Assembly (NCBI RefSeq): GCF_022539505.1
Contig: NC_061514.1
Coordinates: 214,803,141-214,867,140, forward strand
Origin: Lolium rigidum
Taxonomy: Eukaryota > Streptophyta > Magnoliopsida > Poales > Poaceae
Direction of reading: 5' to 3'
Length of the DNA: 64,000 bases
The notes under the pieces are model-generated. The model did not search any database, was not told the origin of the DNA, and worked only from the letters and a program-made list of their open reading frames with translations. Below, in pieces: positions 1 to 12,424 of this stretch. The position numbers and the translations under genes were made by a program. The stretch's first letter is position 1, and the number at the start of each line of letters is the position of its first letter.

Positions 1-980
1 TGCACACACTCGTCACCATTACACCGTGCAGGAGGAATAAACTACTTTAATAACATCACTATAGTAGCACACAGATAAATTGTGATACAAAACACATTGC
101 AATCATAAAGAGATATAAATAAGCACTTCACTATGCCAATCATAACAGTGAATAAGTATTCTGTGAAATATAGCCTAAGAGACCCACACGGTGCACACAC
201 TGTCACCTTTACACACGTGGGACAAGGAGTCTCCGGAGATCACATAAGTAAAATCCACTTTACTAGCATAATGACATCTAGATTACAAGCATCATCATAT
301 GAATCTCAATCATGTAAGGCAGCTCATGAGATTATTGTATTGAAGCACACAGGAGAGAGATTAACCACATAGCTACCGGTACAGCCCCGAGCCTCGATGG
401 AGAACTACTCCCTCCTCATGCGAGACAGCAGCGTTGATGGAGATGGCGGTGGTGTCGATGGAGGAGCCTTCCGGGGAAACTTCCCCGTCCCGGCGGCGTG
501 CCGGAACAGAGACTCCTGTCCCCCAGATCTTGGCTTCGCGATGGCGGCGGATCTGGAAGGTTTCTCGTACCGTGGCTTTTCCGTATCGAAGTTTTAGGTC
601 AGGGACCTTTATATAGGCGAAGAGGCGGAGTCGGAAGGTCGACGAGGCGACGACACAACAGGGGGGCGCGGCCCCCCTCTGGCCGCGCCAGGCTATCGTC
701 TGGGGCCCACAGGGCCCTCCTCTGGCGGCTCTCGGGTGTTCTGGAAGCTTCGTGGAAAAATAGGATGCTGGGCGTTGATTTCGTCTGATTCCGAGAATAT
801 TTCCTTACTAGGATTTCTGGAACCAAAAACAGCAGAAAACAGGAACTGGCCCTTCGGCATCTCGTCAATAGGTTAATTCCGGAAAACACATAAATATGAC
901 ATATAATGTGTATAAAACATGCGAGTATCATCATAAAAGTAGCATGGAACATAAGAAATTATAGATACGTTTGAGACGTA
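1..980 (-). mobile_element. Partial LTR of an Athila-lineage retrotransposon (outer end at 980)
   Basis: The last about 60 bases (GATACGTTTGAGACGTATCA and the flank before it) match the LTR ends at 27138, 52904 and 58961, so this is a minus-oriented LTR of a related family. The GC-rich stretch 540-860 and the AT-rich stretch before 980 follow the same order as in the LTR at 57365-58961, but 1-540 is diverged from it. The base after 980 is coding sequence of a decayed gypsy-type gene rather than the purine tract that follows the other 3' LTRs. So 980 is probably the outer 5' edge and the element body lies left of the window. The LTR start is not in the window. Confidence 0.75.
608..615 (-). 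promoter_or_regulatory. TATA box of the LTR
   Basis: Read on the minus strand this is TATATAAA inside CCTATATAAAGG, about 365 bases inside the LTR edge at 980. That is a plausible U3 promoter position. The matching position in the other LTRs of this group is degraded to CTACAAATAG (near 26760 and 52530) or CTACTTAAAG (near 58585), so only this copy keeps a canonical box. Confidence 0.5.
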
Positions 981-2966
981 TCATCGCGTATCCGCGAAGT
1001 TCAAAGTGGGGAAGTGCGCCTGGCAGGTGGCTAGGACGAGGGAGGCGACTCCGTGAGCAGAAGACTCTTGCCAGTCTTTGATGAACTCCGGCACCTGTTT
1101 CATCAGCTTTGACATAGTGTCAATCACTGCGGTCTTGGCTCTCTTCAAAGACAGGGCCTTGGCGATTCCGCGACACGCTGCGAATAGCTCGTCAATGGAG
1201 CTCCGCGCTTCATCGTATGCCTCCGTCTCTTGAGGGTTGACTCCTTGGTCCACTCAAAGCCAAGGCTCGCTGCGGAAACTGGGGATCAGTTCCTTCACGG
1301 ACAAAGCAACATATGACGAAGTCGGAGCTAAAACTTGAAGGAAGCTTACGGAAGATCATCTTGTCGATAGCCTCTGCCTCCGCTTCGTGAACCTTATTTT
1401 TGGCCACTAAGGATGTTACCCTTTGCTGGCTCTTCTTAAGTTTGTCAGCGAGTTCCGCCATGTCACGGGCGTGCTTTTCAGAGAGCTCCTTCCTTGCCAA
1501 ATTCTCCTTCTTGGAGGATTCTTTAATAAAGGCCTTGAGGGATTCGTTCTCCGCCTCGAGCACTTGGACTTTGGCGGACAGGTCGTCGAAGGCGGAGTGC
1601 TTGGAAGTTTCTTCTGTAGGCGGAAAATCGCACATGTTATGCATCATGAAAGATTCAAAATGCAACTCCAACCCGGAGTTCTTACCATTTAGGCGGGTCT
1701 CCAAGTGCTTTATAGCCTTCTGGCTATTTTCCGCATTCTGGCGCAGCCCTCTATCTCCGTCATTTGCTCCAGCACGTGGGTGCGCAGATCTTCGTGCAGC
1801 TTCCGTGTGTTCTGAGAAGCAGACAAGAGTTAGCCGGATATTCAAAATTATGGGGGCTGGCGAGGAGTTCAAAGTCTTGGATTGATAAAATTTTAAATCT
1901 CCGCCTAAGGTACATATTGAAGAAATCATCGGCTAACACATGTTACACGGAAAAAATGTCTAACCCAATGCTTGGGGGCTAGTGTTACCTGGCGCACCTC
2001 CTTATGCTTAGCAAAGAAGACCTTGAGATCACTCTCGAGGTCGGAGAGCTCCTTCATTTCCGTATTCGCAGGCCCCCACACCTTCTCCATCATGGCGGAA
2101 ACTTCCGCGTGGCGTTGTGAGAGGGGAAGCTTTTGCAAAGACGGAGAAGGGTGAGGAAAAGTTTGGGGCGTGCCAGTGGCACGAATAAGCTGCACCTTCT
2201 GCTCATATTGTTCAGGCGTAGGCTCAGCGGAGGTGGCAGTTGGCTGCTCAGGCGGAGGTGCAGAGGAGGATGCGCCCTTGCCGGAATCGCCATGGCCAGT
2301 TGGGTCTTCGGGGAGGTCATCAAGATTGATGACGTCCTTGGGATCCGGCTTGCCGGTAGAAGGGGCCTTGGGCGGAACCTCGACTTCCGGAGTAACTGTT
2401 ATGGAAGCCGGAGACGGCTTCATCTTCTTCTTGAGGGCTTTAGGGGCCTTGGGGGGCTGGCTTCCGGAACTTTTGTTGTGCAAAGGAAAAAGTGTGACGA
2501 TTAAATATATGCTGATTCATGATGACAAAGGGATTCTAATTCAGAAAGCGAGCACTTACCCGGAAGGTTTGAAGAAATGGTGGATGTCGGGTTGGGCTTT
2601 GTTGCTGGTGTCGATAAGTTTGAGGCGTTTCTTCTCCGCCTCCGCCTTGCGGGTAGCCGTGGTGCTAAGCACCTCGCCGGCACGTTTGGCTGCGGGGCTG
2701 GACGGAGCAGCCCTCTTTCTCTTGGAAGGGCGCGGGACCTCGGGAGTCTCCGCCTCCGACGCGGCTTCCGGATCGGTGTTGCCTGTTTGAGGGACTCGGA
2801 GGAGAGTTCCGAGATCGCTTTCCTCGAGGGCTTCGAGCTATGTTACCAAGCCATTACTTAGACAAAATTCTGATTGTAGAGGAATCAACGATTGAGTCAA
2901 GGCAACATACCGCGGTCCCGGAGCCGTCAATGTGGATGTCCTTGTTACACACGTGAACATGAAGAT
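981..2966 (-). pseudogene. Decayed gypsy-type transposon protein gene, C-terminal exons
   Basis: Role unknown; the protein resembles the plant 'putative gypsy type transposon' family (Pfam Transposase_28 type). Minus-strand exons can be followed with GT/AG borders: about 2966-2911, 2837-2560, 2469-1989, 1811-1350 and 1292-981. They encode a Lys/Pro-rich linker, then a long coiled-coil stretch (LEAENESLKAFIKESSKK, then KKSQQRVTSL), then a helical C-terminal part with IDTMSKLMKQVPEFIKDWQ. An in-frame stop lies near 1254 and the 1811-1350 exon seems frame-shifted near its start, so it is not functional as read. An LTR at 980 cuts the 3' end. The upstream exon continues at 19035-19386 across the 16 kb element. 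Such genes usually sit inside LTR retrotransposons, so this is probably a relic element rather than a host gene. Family assignment is from recall. Confidence 0.6.
2962..2966. repeat. Left target-site duplication AAGAT
   Basis: AAGAT lies immediately before the LTR start TGTGGTGACC and is repeated at 19035-19039 directly after the other LTR end. A 5 bp duplication is the integrase footprint of LTR retrotransposons and fixes both element borders. Confidence 0.9.
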
Positions 2967-3984
2967 TGTGGTGACCCGGCATACCACTGCATGGTGTAGT
3001 ATGCAAGTCTAATATAACACCAATGAAACACCGTTCCACTAGTATTATATCGCTCAGAGTGGTACAACAGAAACATATGCGGGTCCAAGGCATTTCTATA
3101 GAATTACAACATTGACTCTGTTACATAAGATCATCATAGCCTCCTACTTTACAATGAGGTAAAACTGCAGATAACTCCAGAAGAACGACTCGTAGTCTAA
3201 TCCTATCACGAACTCTATTTGTAGAGTATTTAACTAGCTATAAAGGCTAAGAATAGATTCTAGCTAAATAGGAGCTAGGTTTAGGAAGCTAGTTCCCTTC
3301 TATGGCTATACTAGGTTTTCTCCTTGTTGGATGAGGTATCTGACTCTTCTGACAAGGTCCTGTCTCGTGAAGTAGTTGTTGACTCCTCGGCCTTCGAGTT
3401 GTACTTGTAGATCCTCCTTCGATGCCTCCATATCTAAGCAGGGGATTTAAGAGTGGGATGAGTACGAGCGTACTCAACAAGTTCATTATAGGAAAGAGGT
3501 GTTTAATGCACTAGCTACGGCATTAGACCGGAAAGTCTAATACCAATGCAGGTTTTCATAACCATTTCTTCAAAAGGTTGCTTTTATTCGGAAGAACTAT
3601 GTCCGTCGGCCTTCACCGGTTTACTAGAACTTCATGGAGCTCCTTTCCGGCCGCGTTCGCAGTTCCATATCCCGGAACGAGGAGTGACAGGTCACGATTC
3701 ATTACACTCTGCGGAGGTGTGTTGCTTTACCCATAAGAGATCTTAACCTTGGTGCCAACCGGGAATGACCCGTCCACACTTCCTATGGTGTGAGGCCCGG
3801 TATATGGTCTAGCCAATCATGTTCCTCCGCTACCTCGAACACCCACCCGTTGTTGCATGCGCCGACCCTGGGTCCACGCCGGTCCCATTATTCCTGTAGA
3901 TTTCAAGGTGGACCCCGACCACGACGACGGTCTTGGGCTCTACCATACACTCCTACGCCGGTAGCTGCAACCCATCATAGACCG

Positions 3985-4117
3985 CAATACCGTGGGGACT
4001 TAAGGCTTCCCCGACCAACCGCTTGCACTTCGAGCGACAAGTGTCTACGGACTATGCCGTGGGGACTTAAGGCTTCCCCGACCAACCGCTTGCCCCGACG
4101 GATACAAGTGTCTACGG
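3985..4117. repeat. Two-copy tandem repeat in the LTR (about 66 bp unit)
   Basis: Two adjacent units, 3985-4050 and 4051-4117, share CGTGGGGACTTAAGGCTTCC and GTGTCTACGG, with a short variable part between. The same pair is at 13445-13510 and 13511-13577 in the other LTR, so the duplication predates insertion. Confidence 0.8.
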
Positions 4118-4830
4118 TAAAGCGCATCCGTTGATGAACGAGAGGTGGAAACACTTTTGACTACTCCGCCCACTCCGGATCTTATGGTTAACACGGGTAT
4201 TACGGCACAAGAATCACTGGCGACATTTGTTGTTTAATCCTAGATGGATATAAGCCCGTGCAATGGAACCTCCACCATATCAACACAATCCATGGTTCCA
4301 TTGCCCACCACATAGTCATATTCATAGTTATGAAAGTAGTGGTTTTGATTTTTATGCAATAGTGATAACCATAATAATTTGCAAGTAATTTGATAGAAAT
4401 ACTCAAATGACATGAGCAAGTGATGAACTTGCCTTTCTTGACTGCAAGATTATGCGAGGCAAGGTCTTCGATACGCAATAACTCCAAATTCTGAAATAGC
4501 ATCATCGTCCGGTAAGGACGATGTTTAAAAGATTGGCAAGGATGCAATAATGCATAAGTATGAGATGCAATCGCTCTAACCGTGACCTAACCCCGATGAT
4601 TTAGGATCAGTGAGTTGTAATGATTGGTTCAGGGTGTGTTGCACTTTTAGAGGGACTCACAAACAAGGTTCTTATTCAGGTGTGATTACTTGGTATCATA
4701 AATAGTTAGATAAATAAGCATAGTAATCAATTGAGTACACACAGGAAATGATAGTTGGTATAATGTTAATATGTAAAGAACAGTTGTCAGTTTTAATACT
4801 CCGTGGCATGGTTAATGATTGCTTGTTATA

Positions 4831-5151
4831 TTCTTCAAAAGAATAACTTTTGAGGAACATGTTCTTTAATAAAGAACAGGTATGACAATTGGGTTCGTGG
4901 TTTGCTATAGTTGATTCTGGTTCCAAGTAGTTTCTGGAGTAAGTATGAGATGGATCACAATATAGTGAGATTCATCAAAAGCTAGTAATTGGAAGGTTGA
5001 GCTAACCCTGACATTGTAAGCAATTAATCATACAAGGTTGCTATTAAGATTGGTTCATCTTGTTGGTGATAACTAGCTAGGGTTTATAGGTCCTTATAAG
5101 CAGGGTTGTTGATGATTCCTTATTTTCTTCAAAAGAATAACTTTTGAAGAA
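4831..5151. repeat. Pair of strong hairpins in the LTR
   Basis: At 5125-5151 the arms TTCTTCAAAAG and CTTTTGAAGAA flank the loop AATAA: a perfect 11 bp stem. A shorter version is at 4831-4854, followed by GTTCTTT and AAAGAAC arms. Both recur in the other LTR (perfect stem at 14586-14612). Confidence 0.6.
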
Positions 5152-8100
5152 CATACTTCTTAAGTAATAAGAAGTATAACAGTTAGGGTTGAGGTGGTTT
5201 AGGTTTTACTAATGGGCTCACATTTGCTTTACTAAATAATCCTTAATGGTTTCTAACCTAAGTGGCTTATCATTTCCTAAGTAGGGTTTAGTGGAATATG
5301 TGCATGTAATATGAATTACTACATAAGATTGGTTTTAGGGTTGATCACCATGGTTCTACTAGGTAATGATGATTAAAGTTGATTTCAATGATGTGATAAT
5401 AAGAATGGTGATCAATGATGTTAACATGTGACTAACAAGCTAGGATTTATATCTAGGTGGCACTAATGGATCATATAAGTATTAATCAAAAATAAAGACA
5501 TGAAATGATAATCTCAGGTGAATTGGTTTTATGTTAGTGAATCATGAGCATGCATTCATTAGTTGCTTATTAGGGTTCTGCATGTAAATTAAATCTCCCA
5601 AGACCACATGTTATAAACTCCTAGGTTTTTAGGGTTGAAAACCATTTAGGGTTTTCACATAAAATAATAAGGTTTAGGTCTTTACTCATGTTAGAACTAG
5701 GGTTTCCAAGTTGTGGTATAGCTCTTAAAGTAATAATTGGTAACAAAGTTGAAATTAGTAATCCCTTTGATATAACAATAATAATGGATTTAACATTGTA
5801 TTATAAAGAAAATATGATAAATACTATTAGGGTTTTCGGTTTTAATTAATAATTGAAGTAATGATCAATTAGGATTTTCGTAGGATTAGACATAACTATC
5901 TAGAAATATTTGTTGTTTTATATGGCATATTAATGTGAAGTAAAATTTAATATTTTATTTATGTGAAGAATTGAAACAAGAAATTATATGCTTAATTTTT
6001 AGGTTTTAATTGTTTAAGATTTAAAATTACTTCTTTTAAAATTTAGAGGAAACTCCAAATTATTGTTCCTTTAGTTTTTAAATTATTTGTTAAATATTAT
6101 TATAGAGGTAATTTTCTCCTACTCATTTTTATTTATTTATTGTTATTTACTTAATTTTTAAATGATAAAATCTAATAGGGAAAGAAATAAAGAAAAAATA
6201 TTGGACCAAATGGCCTGTTGGTTTGGCCCAATGACCAGGTCAACCAGGCCTGGCCCAACCAGGTCGGGTTTAGGACCGAACCCGGCCGGTCATCGACCCC
6301 AGTACTCTCTCCCCTCTCTCGTCTCACGCACACGACCCCCTCCTCTCTTTCTCTCTCGCGACCACCATGCCCCTGCGGCGTCGCCGCCCGCCCCCAGCCG
6401 CTCCCGGCCAACCTCGGTACCATCGTGATGGGGCTTTTGCTCTCCTTGACGAGCTCTATCACCTCCCCTTGGTTAATTTGGTTTTCGTGGGCTCTAGCGG
6501 TCGCCTCTGACCCCGGAACCCTAGTTCCGTCTCCCGTATGTCCGGCCATCGCCGGCCGCTTCCGACGCCGCCAATACTCCGGCCGGCTTCAGTCGTCCCC
6601 GCTCCATTTGACCTCATCCACAGAACTTTCTACCATTGCACACCTCCCTGGCGCCGTACTACGCCCGCGCGCACGGCCTGGTTCCCATGGCTGCCCCGCC
6701 GCCTGGCATGGCTCCGGCCGATTTCGGCCTCCTCTGCCGCCGCTGCTCCTCGGCTTGACTTCGCCACGGACCTCTACACCACCAGTGCTCACACACGGCG
6801 TTGTGGCTAACCGTGGCTTGTGCTGGCTCGGTCGCTGACACGGCGCTCGTGCTCCCACGCTTCCGACTGCTCTGGTTCCTCAAGTGGTGGTATTCTGGTG
6901 GCGTGTTGGTGATGGGGCTGTGAGCTGTTGTGCTCGACTCCGATGGACGGCGTTGCAAACGCAACCTCGGCGTCGACTACCACTTCTCCGCCACGGCACT
7001 GTGAGCTAAACCTCTCTCATCTCTGTTCATGGTTATAGTGTTTGGCTGCATCCTTACTACTGATTCATTGGTGCTATTGATGGTATACATACGTGTGTAG
7101 TGAGGCTAAATAAATTATGCCCATGTAGTGGCGGCAAGAATAATTATTCCCTGTGAGGGGTGGCTTGATCTGGCAATGCTTTGATCCATTTATATACTGC
7201 CTTGTGCTATGGTTGATGCCTCCATTTGGATAATTTTCTTATCCATGATATGATGGTTTGTGGATCGACTGAACACGAAAGGTTCGATCCACTGAAATAA
7301 TCTAGTGAGTCATCTATATTTTATCTTAATGGACTTAGACCTCCAAGATGCAATTACCCTTTCTTGCAGTTACATGATTTACTTGATGTGTTAAACACTA
7401 CTTCTACTTTGGTTGTACTTGGTTGGCCTGGAATCTATTTTCTGGACCCCAAGTAATTCCTGGAGCAAGTTATGTATTACTGTCTGTTTATAGTGATGTC
7501 TAAATCGAGTGCACAAACAATACTGGACAGATCCTTGCTTAGTAATTACAGTGATGCCTCTAATTGGATGATTAATCATCCAGGCATATGTAGCTGGCTG
7601 TATTTCTTTTACTGATGAAACTGAGTATACACTGCAGCATGCATTATTTACTTGATGCTTGGTTTGGTGGTTTGACTGTGAGCTTTGGTGCTACTATTTT
7701 AATTGTGCCTCAATTCCAGGCTGTTGTTATTAGTATCTAGATCATGTGCATACATGATCATGGACAAGCTTATGTTGGTGGTGTGTTGAGATGCATCCAA
7801 TGGACATATCTGATGTTTATAGATGGATGCTTTATTTGATGGCTTAATTACTTGTGCTTAGGCTGATGATCTTGTAGCTTAGTGTTGATGTCCTTTCTTT
7901 CTTTGCATAAGTGCCCATGTGCTTCTCACTAACATAATTATCATGTGGTGCCTCAAATGAGTGTGCACATGATAATGATATGTTGGATTAGAATCTTGTG
8001 TTGTAGGTGCTTATGTAAAGCTAGAAATAGGCATTAATCATAGTTGTAGGGTCAGATGATGCAATCTATCCAATCCAAGCCCTTGGTGATGCTTGAGTTG

Positions 8101-9560
8101 AATTTAATGGACAGATCTATGCTTGCTCCAGCCGATGATGCAAAGGCTGAGGCATAGGTTTAAAATAAGAACAGATACTATGATGTGGCTTTTCTCCTCT
8201 CTATGATGATTTTGCATAGCACCTCTATGCAAGGCTGAGAGAAAAAATCCATCTCTCCACCCTCCTAGATGAAAATCTAGTTGAAGGGTGGTTTGATGGA
8301 GTGTTGTGTATTCTTCTCTTTATTTCCCCTGATCCTAGTTGTGCAAGCTAGTATGCTGAGATATTTATGTTAAATCAATGGATTAACCTGTTGTAGCAAA
8401 GTGATATAGTTGGTGTTGATAAACTTGGTCTACTGCTTGTTTGACTGTACCTCCTCCTAGCTCCTGATCTGCTTGTTCCAGGCTCTTTCCAGCTTCTTGA
8501 TCTAGATTGATTTGTTGACGATGAACTTGCTAATTTTCTGGCTTGTTGGATCTTCACCACCTCGACTTGAGCCTGCTTTTTCTGATCCTGATACTTGCTC
8601 TGGCTTGGTTTGGGTGATGATCTACTTCGTTCATTTCTGTTTTGTTTCCTGGGGATGGTTTGGTGTTTTCTAAATAAACTCTGAGGATGGTCGATGGGTA
8701 TGAGAAGAAATGTGGTGCTTAGCAACTGTTTGGGTCTGCAAGTAACTTGCTTTTATATGGTGGCCTGATGTTGTCGTTGGTTGACAACACATCCTTGCGT
8801 CGATGACATCCATGCGACATGTGTATGCGTGATGTGCTTGCTAGGCTTCATCGGCCTCCCCTTGTGGATGAGCATGGCTGAGAAAAGATCTACCTCTATC
8901 TTAACCTTTAATCTTTGACCCATTGCCATTTGGCAATTACCATTTGTTTATTCTTCTTTGTTTGTTTTGCAGATGATCTAGACAAGATCTATTGAAGATC
9001 ACAACCTCCAAGAGTTTAGTTTAGGCTCTGTCTTACTTTTCTTATTCTTTTAATTGTATTTTGTATTTATTTACTTAGTTATTATTGTAATACATATTGA
9101 ATATTGTAAAGACATGTAAATGTGTGTGTTTTTTTTATTAATAAAGCTCAAGTTTTCTTATTGAGCTCTATTGTAATAATGTTTTATAATGTTCATTTGT
9201 AATAAAGTTTGAATTATTTATTCATTTGGAATTATTAAATGTGTTTACAATTACATATTATGTTTATATACTTGTTTAGATTTAAAGTTCCAATTCAAAT
9301 TCTTATTTGAATTTCTACCTTTCATATTTGAATTTGAATTCAAATTTTTCCCCTAAAACACATGAATTTACAAAGGTCATGTCGATGTTTATCGCATTCA
9401 CGTCGATTACTAACTCAATTCCATCAACGTAAGAGAAACCTCGATCACTTTGATGGGTTTAAGCAAAAGCACGAAAATTCCCCGGATTTTCTATGCATGA
9501 ATGCAATGCACACATCTGTTTCCTCTATTTTTGTAACCCCATTACCTGGGATATTACAGT

Positions 9561-9573
9561 CTCTACCCCTTAA
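9561..9573 (-). other. Polypurine tract next to the 3' LTR
   Basis: On the minus strand the tract follows CGAGGACGAAG and a short T/A spacer and reads about AAGGGGTAGAG just before the LTR start TGTAATATCCC. This is the expected plus-strand priming site. Confidence 0.75.
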
Positions 9574-12410
9574 ACTAAACTTCGTCCTCGAAGTTTAAAC
9601 TCTCTCACGTTTCCGGAGTGTGGATCTGACTTGTGCAGACTACGACTTTTCTCGAACTCCGTATTGATCTTTCTGGATATCATTGAATATATACCTTGTC
9701 CAGATTCTTCCTAGAATCCATTAAAGTTTGTCTCTGAATCATGGTTTCTTACTTCAATTCCATGATTTCTTCCAACTCTATAAGCTTGTTTCATTTCTCA
9801 TTGAAGATTCAATGATTGAGACTTATTCTGGTGCTGCTGGTCTTATTTGAAGGCTATTTTGATAATAAACTCCTAATTGGTAAATAGGTCTTTGTTTTCC
9901 CTTACAACCAAAAGTGCAATAATGGTACTTAGTGAGGTACTTACCATGGAATGGTTTTGGCTATTTATTTCCCTAAGAATGAATTAGACTCATTTAGTCT
10001 ATCCAATCATGGATTATAGATGATACCTCTAACATTTTAGATTCATTTAGGTTCCATGAAAGGAATTTTTCATGTAGTCTCTGATTCTGGTATGGTCAAA
10101 TCCCTTCAGTCTTTGACCTCCTTGAGCTATATTTGGTTTCTGATATTTCCTTCGTCCAACTTCTTTATCTTTGACTTACTTGAGCTTTCGTACTTCTGAG
10201 TAAATATTACTCACTTTCTTAAGTTATAGTCCACTTCTTACTTCCTCGAGGTATAAACCTCGGCTTCTGGTCTGACATCCTTCTGAAAGTAGTGTTCGAT
10301 AATCTTATGAAGGTAAGATCGAACTTCCTCTCAGTTCAGACCTTCTTCTTCTATCTTGCTCAAAGTATTATGTCATTGTGCTTACAACTCAATCTTTACT
10401 CTATCCCTTGGAGTTTTCTTAAGGTCTTCAACTCCTTTTCTTTCAACCATTGGATTCATATTTAGAATACTGGTCTGGGTCTAGTTTATGGTTTGTACTC
10501 TTCTAAGGTCTTGCGAAGAATATCTATGGTGCATCCACTCAATTGTGGACATCCAATGTGAATCCTTCGACTAAATGATTATAAATCATAGTTATTTGGC
10601 TGACAAGATTTTATTTGTTCACAAACTTTTGTTACAACTAATTGAATCGTGGACTATTTGTAATACCAACTGATACCAGCTGTGGTTATTGTACCAACTG
10701 TGGCTATTTGATATCTAAAGATGGATTCTATTATAGGTTCTGATCAACTGGACGAGACATCTTCTACTTTATCTCGCAGTATTTATACTATACCAATTGT
10801 GGTCTTCTGATATCCATTGTGGTCTTCTTATGTCTGATATGGTTTCATAAGTCATCTTCCTTTTTCGAGGGTTTGTTGTTGCAAGAAAACCACTAGCTGA
10901 CACTATGAATATAGTATCCTAAATGATTTCCCATGCATTCCCTCTTCTCTGTTGACTATGGATCTGCTTCAGCTTCACCATAATCACCAGATTTCTCACC
11001 TTCATGCTTCTTCCGTACTAAAGTACTCCTCTGTTGAGGCTAAGCATGAGTTTTGATTGATACTTTCTTCAGAGTATTGTGGTTACTTCCCACAACTTTG
11101 CTTCCTTTTTCTGATGAACCTTTATCTTGTCTTCACAATCTTCAAAATTCATCACTTCCTCACACGTTTACCATTACCCTCTAGATCTATAGCATCAAGT
11201 AAGGACTTGATATTGCAACATGCATTTGCATATCAACGTCAAACTTCATGTATGGATCTAGTCAAACAATGAAAATTCAATAAGATCCAAGAAGATTCAG
11301 CTTTGTGTTTATAATACGCACCATCATAAGCCTGAATAAAATAGTTGAGTAAGACATCTCTAAACATCAGGCTCTGATGTGTAGTATATAACACCACATA
11401 AGATAGGTTTATATCGTGATACTTGGCACGAGTATATGGGATTCTACTATTTGTCTCAACATTTACCTTAATTGCACAATTGCAATGAGATAAACTTGAC
11501 ACAAAGTGGTTTGGGATAATTAAGGTTAACCTAATTTTCTTTGGAAGTACTAACTTAGTTTCCATTTTTGTTGAGGACTAACTCACATGATATATCTAGG
11601 TTCTAGTATGGCTACTCTAAACACATATCTATTGGAATATAGCTTCTATCCTTTCAAGTGTTTCTATCACAAGGCAATGGTCATGATGTGCTTGGCACAC
11701 TTCCCATATTTTTGGAACACAATTCCTGCACGTTTGTTGAACTACTGGATTCTTATTTTTCTTCTCCTAAATGTTTATGATGTTCTATTCCATCACATAA
11801 TGATTCTCAGGTGAATCATATATGATTTCTATCTCTACCATGTAAGTAGGCATATTTTATTCCTATCTCTCTTCCTTACCTCCCATGATTGACTCATCAT
11901 GGTCTATACTACCTCATATACTTATATTCATCCCTTACTATCAGTTGTTTTACAAGCTTGGATAACTTACTTACCCATTACTTGTATCAGTGTACACCTT
12001 CTAGTAGGCTATCTTCCTACTATACTTATCTTTAGCACTTGATATTACTCCTATTGCAGGTCTGGATAACTTTTACTTAACCATAACATATGTTGGTACA
12101 CATCTTCCAATAGGATAGCTTCCTTATGGTTGTATCCTCTCTTTGGACTACCATGTATTGTATACCAACTGTGATCTACTCATCTATTGTTTGAAGGACT
12201 TCATGGTATGCTACATACTTGGGATTAGCTAACTAACTTTACTTAGGAAGGATAGGTAGGAAATGTTGACTCAAGTGTGTCAGGATTATTCTCAAGTGAA
12301 TATCCATCTCAAGTCATAAAAATATTTGGTTTCACTAAGATAACTTCCTATAGACACTACCAATCCTATAGGTCTCCTTTAAAGGGTTTTAATCCTAGGT
12401 CAAAGCATTT

Positions 12411-12422
12411 GCTCTGATACCA
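12411..12422 (-). other. Primer binding site, tRNA-Met type
   Basis: The minus strand reads TGGTATCAGAGC, complementary to the 3' end of plant initiator tRNA-Met. It is separated by two bases from the LTR edge at 12425. It fixes the element orientation as minus. Confidence 0.9.
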
Positions 12423-12424
12423 AC

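Larger units (their letters stand above)
2967..9558 (-). repeat. 3' LTR of the giant-LTR element
   Basis: This 6592 bp copy is nearly identical to 12425-19034. On the + strand it starts TGTGGTGACCCGGC and ends GGGATATTACA. It contains a GC-rich island (about 6230-7000) flanked by very AT-rich DNA. The island reads as several overlapping open frames on both strands, but none resembles a known protein and both LTR copies show the same pattern. I treat it as LTR regulatory or untranslated sequence. Confidence 0.9.
9559..12424 (-). other. Non-coding interior of the giant-LTR element
   Basis: This 2866 bp stretch lies between the two LTRs. I find no gag or pol motif on either strand; the longest open frames are about 100 codons and resemble nothing. 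It is T-rich on the + strand. Repeated short phrases such as ACCAACTGTGGT and TATACCAACTGTG occur around 10660-10810 and 12150-12180. Only the primer site and the purine tract at its ends are recognisable. Confidence 0.75.

Noticed and set aside
6162..6964. Long open frames on both strands in a GC-rich island, repeated at 15623-16425
   Set aside because: They overlap in several frames, resemble no protein, and lie in both LTR copies of one element, so base composition explains them.
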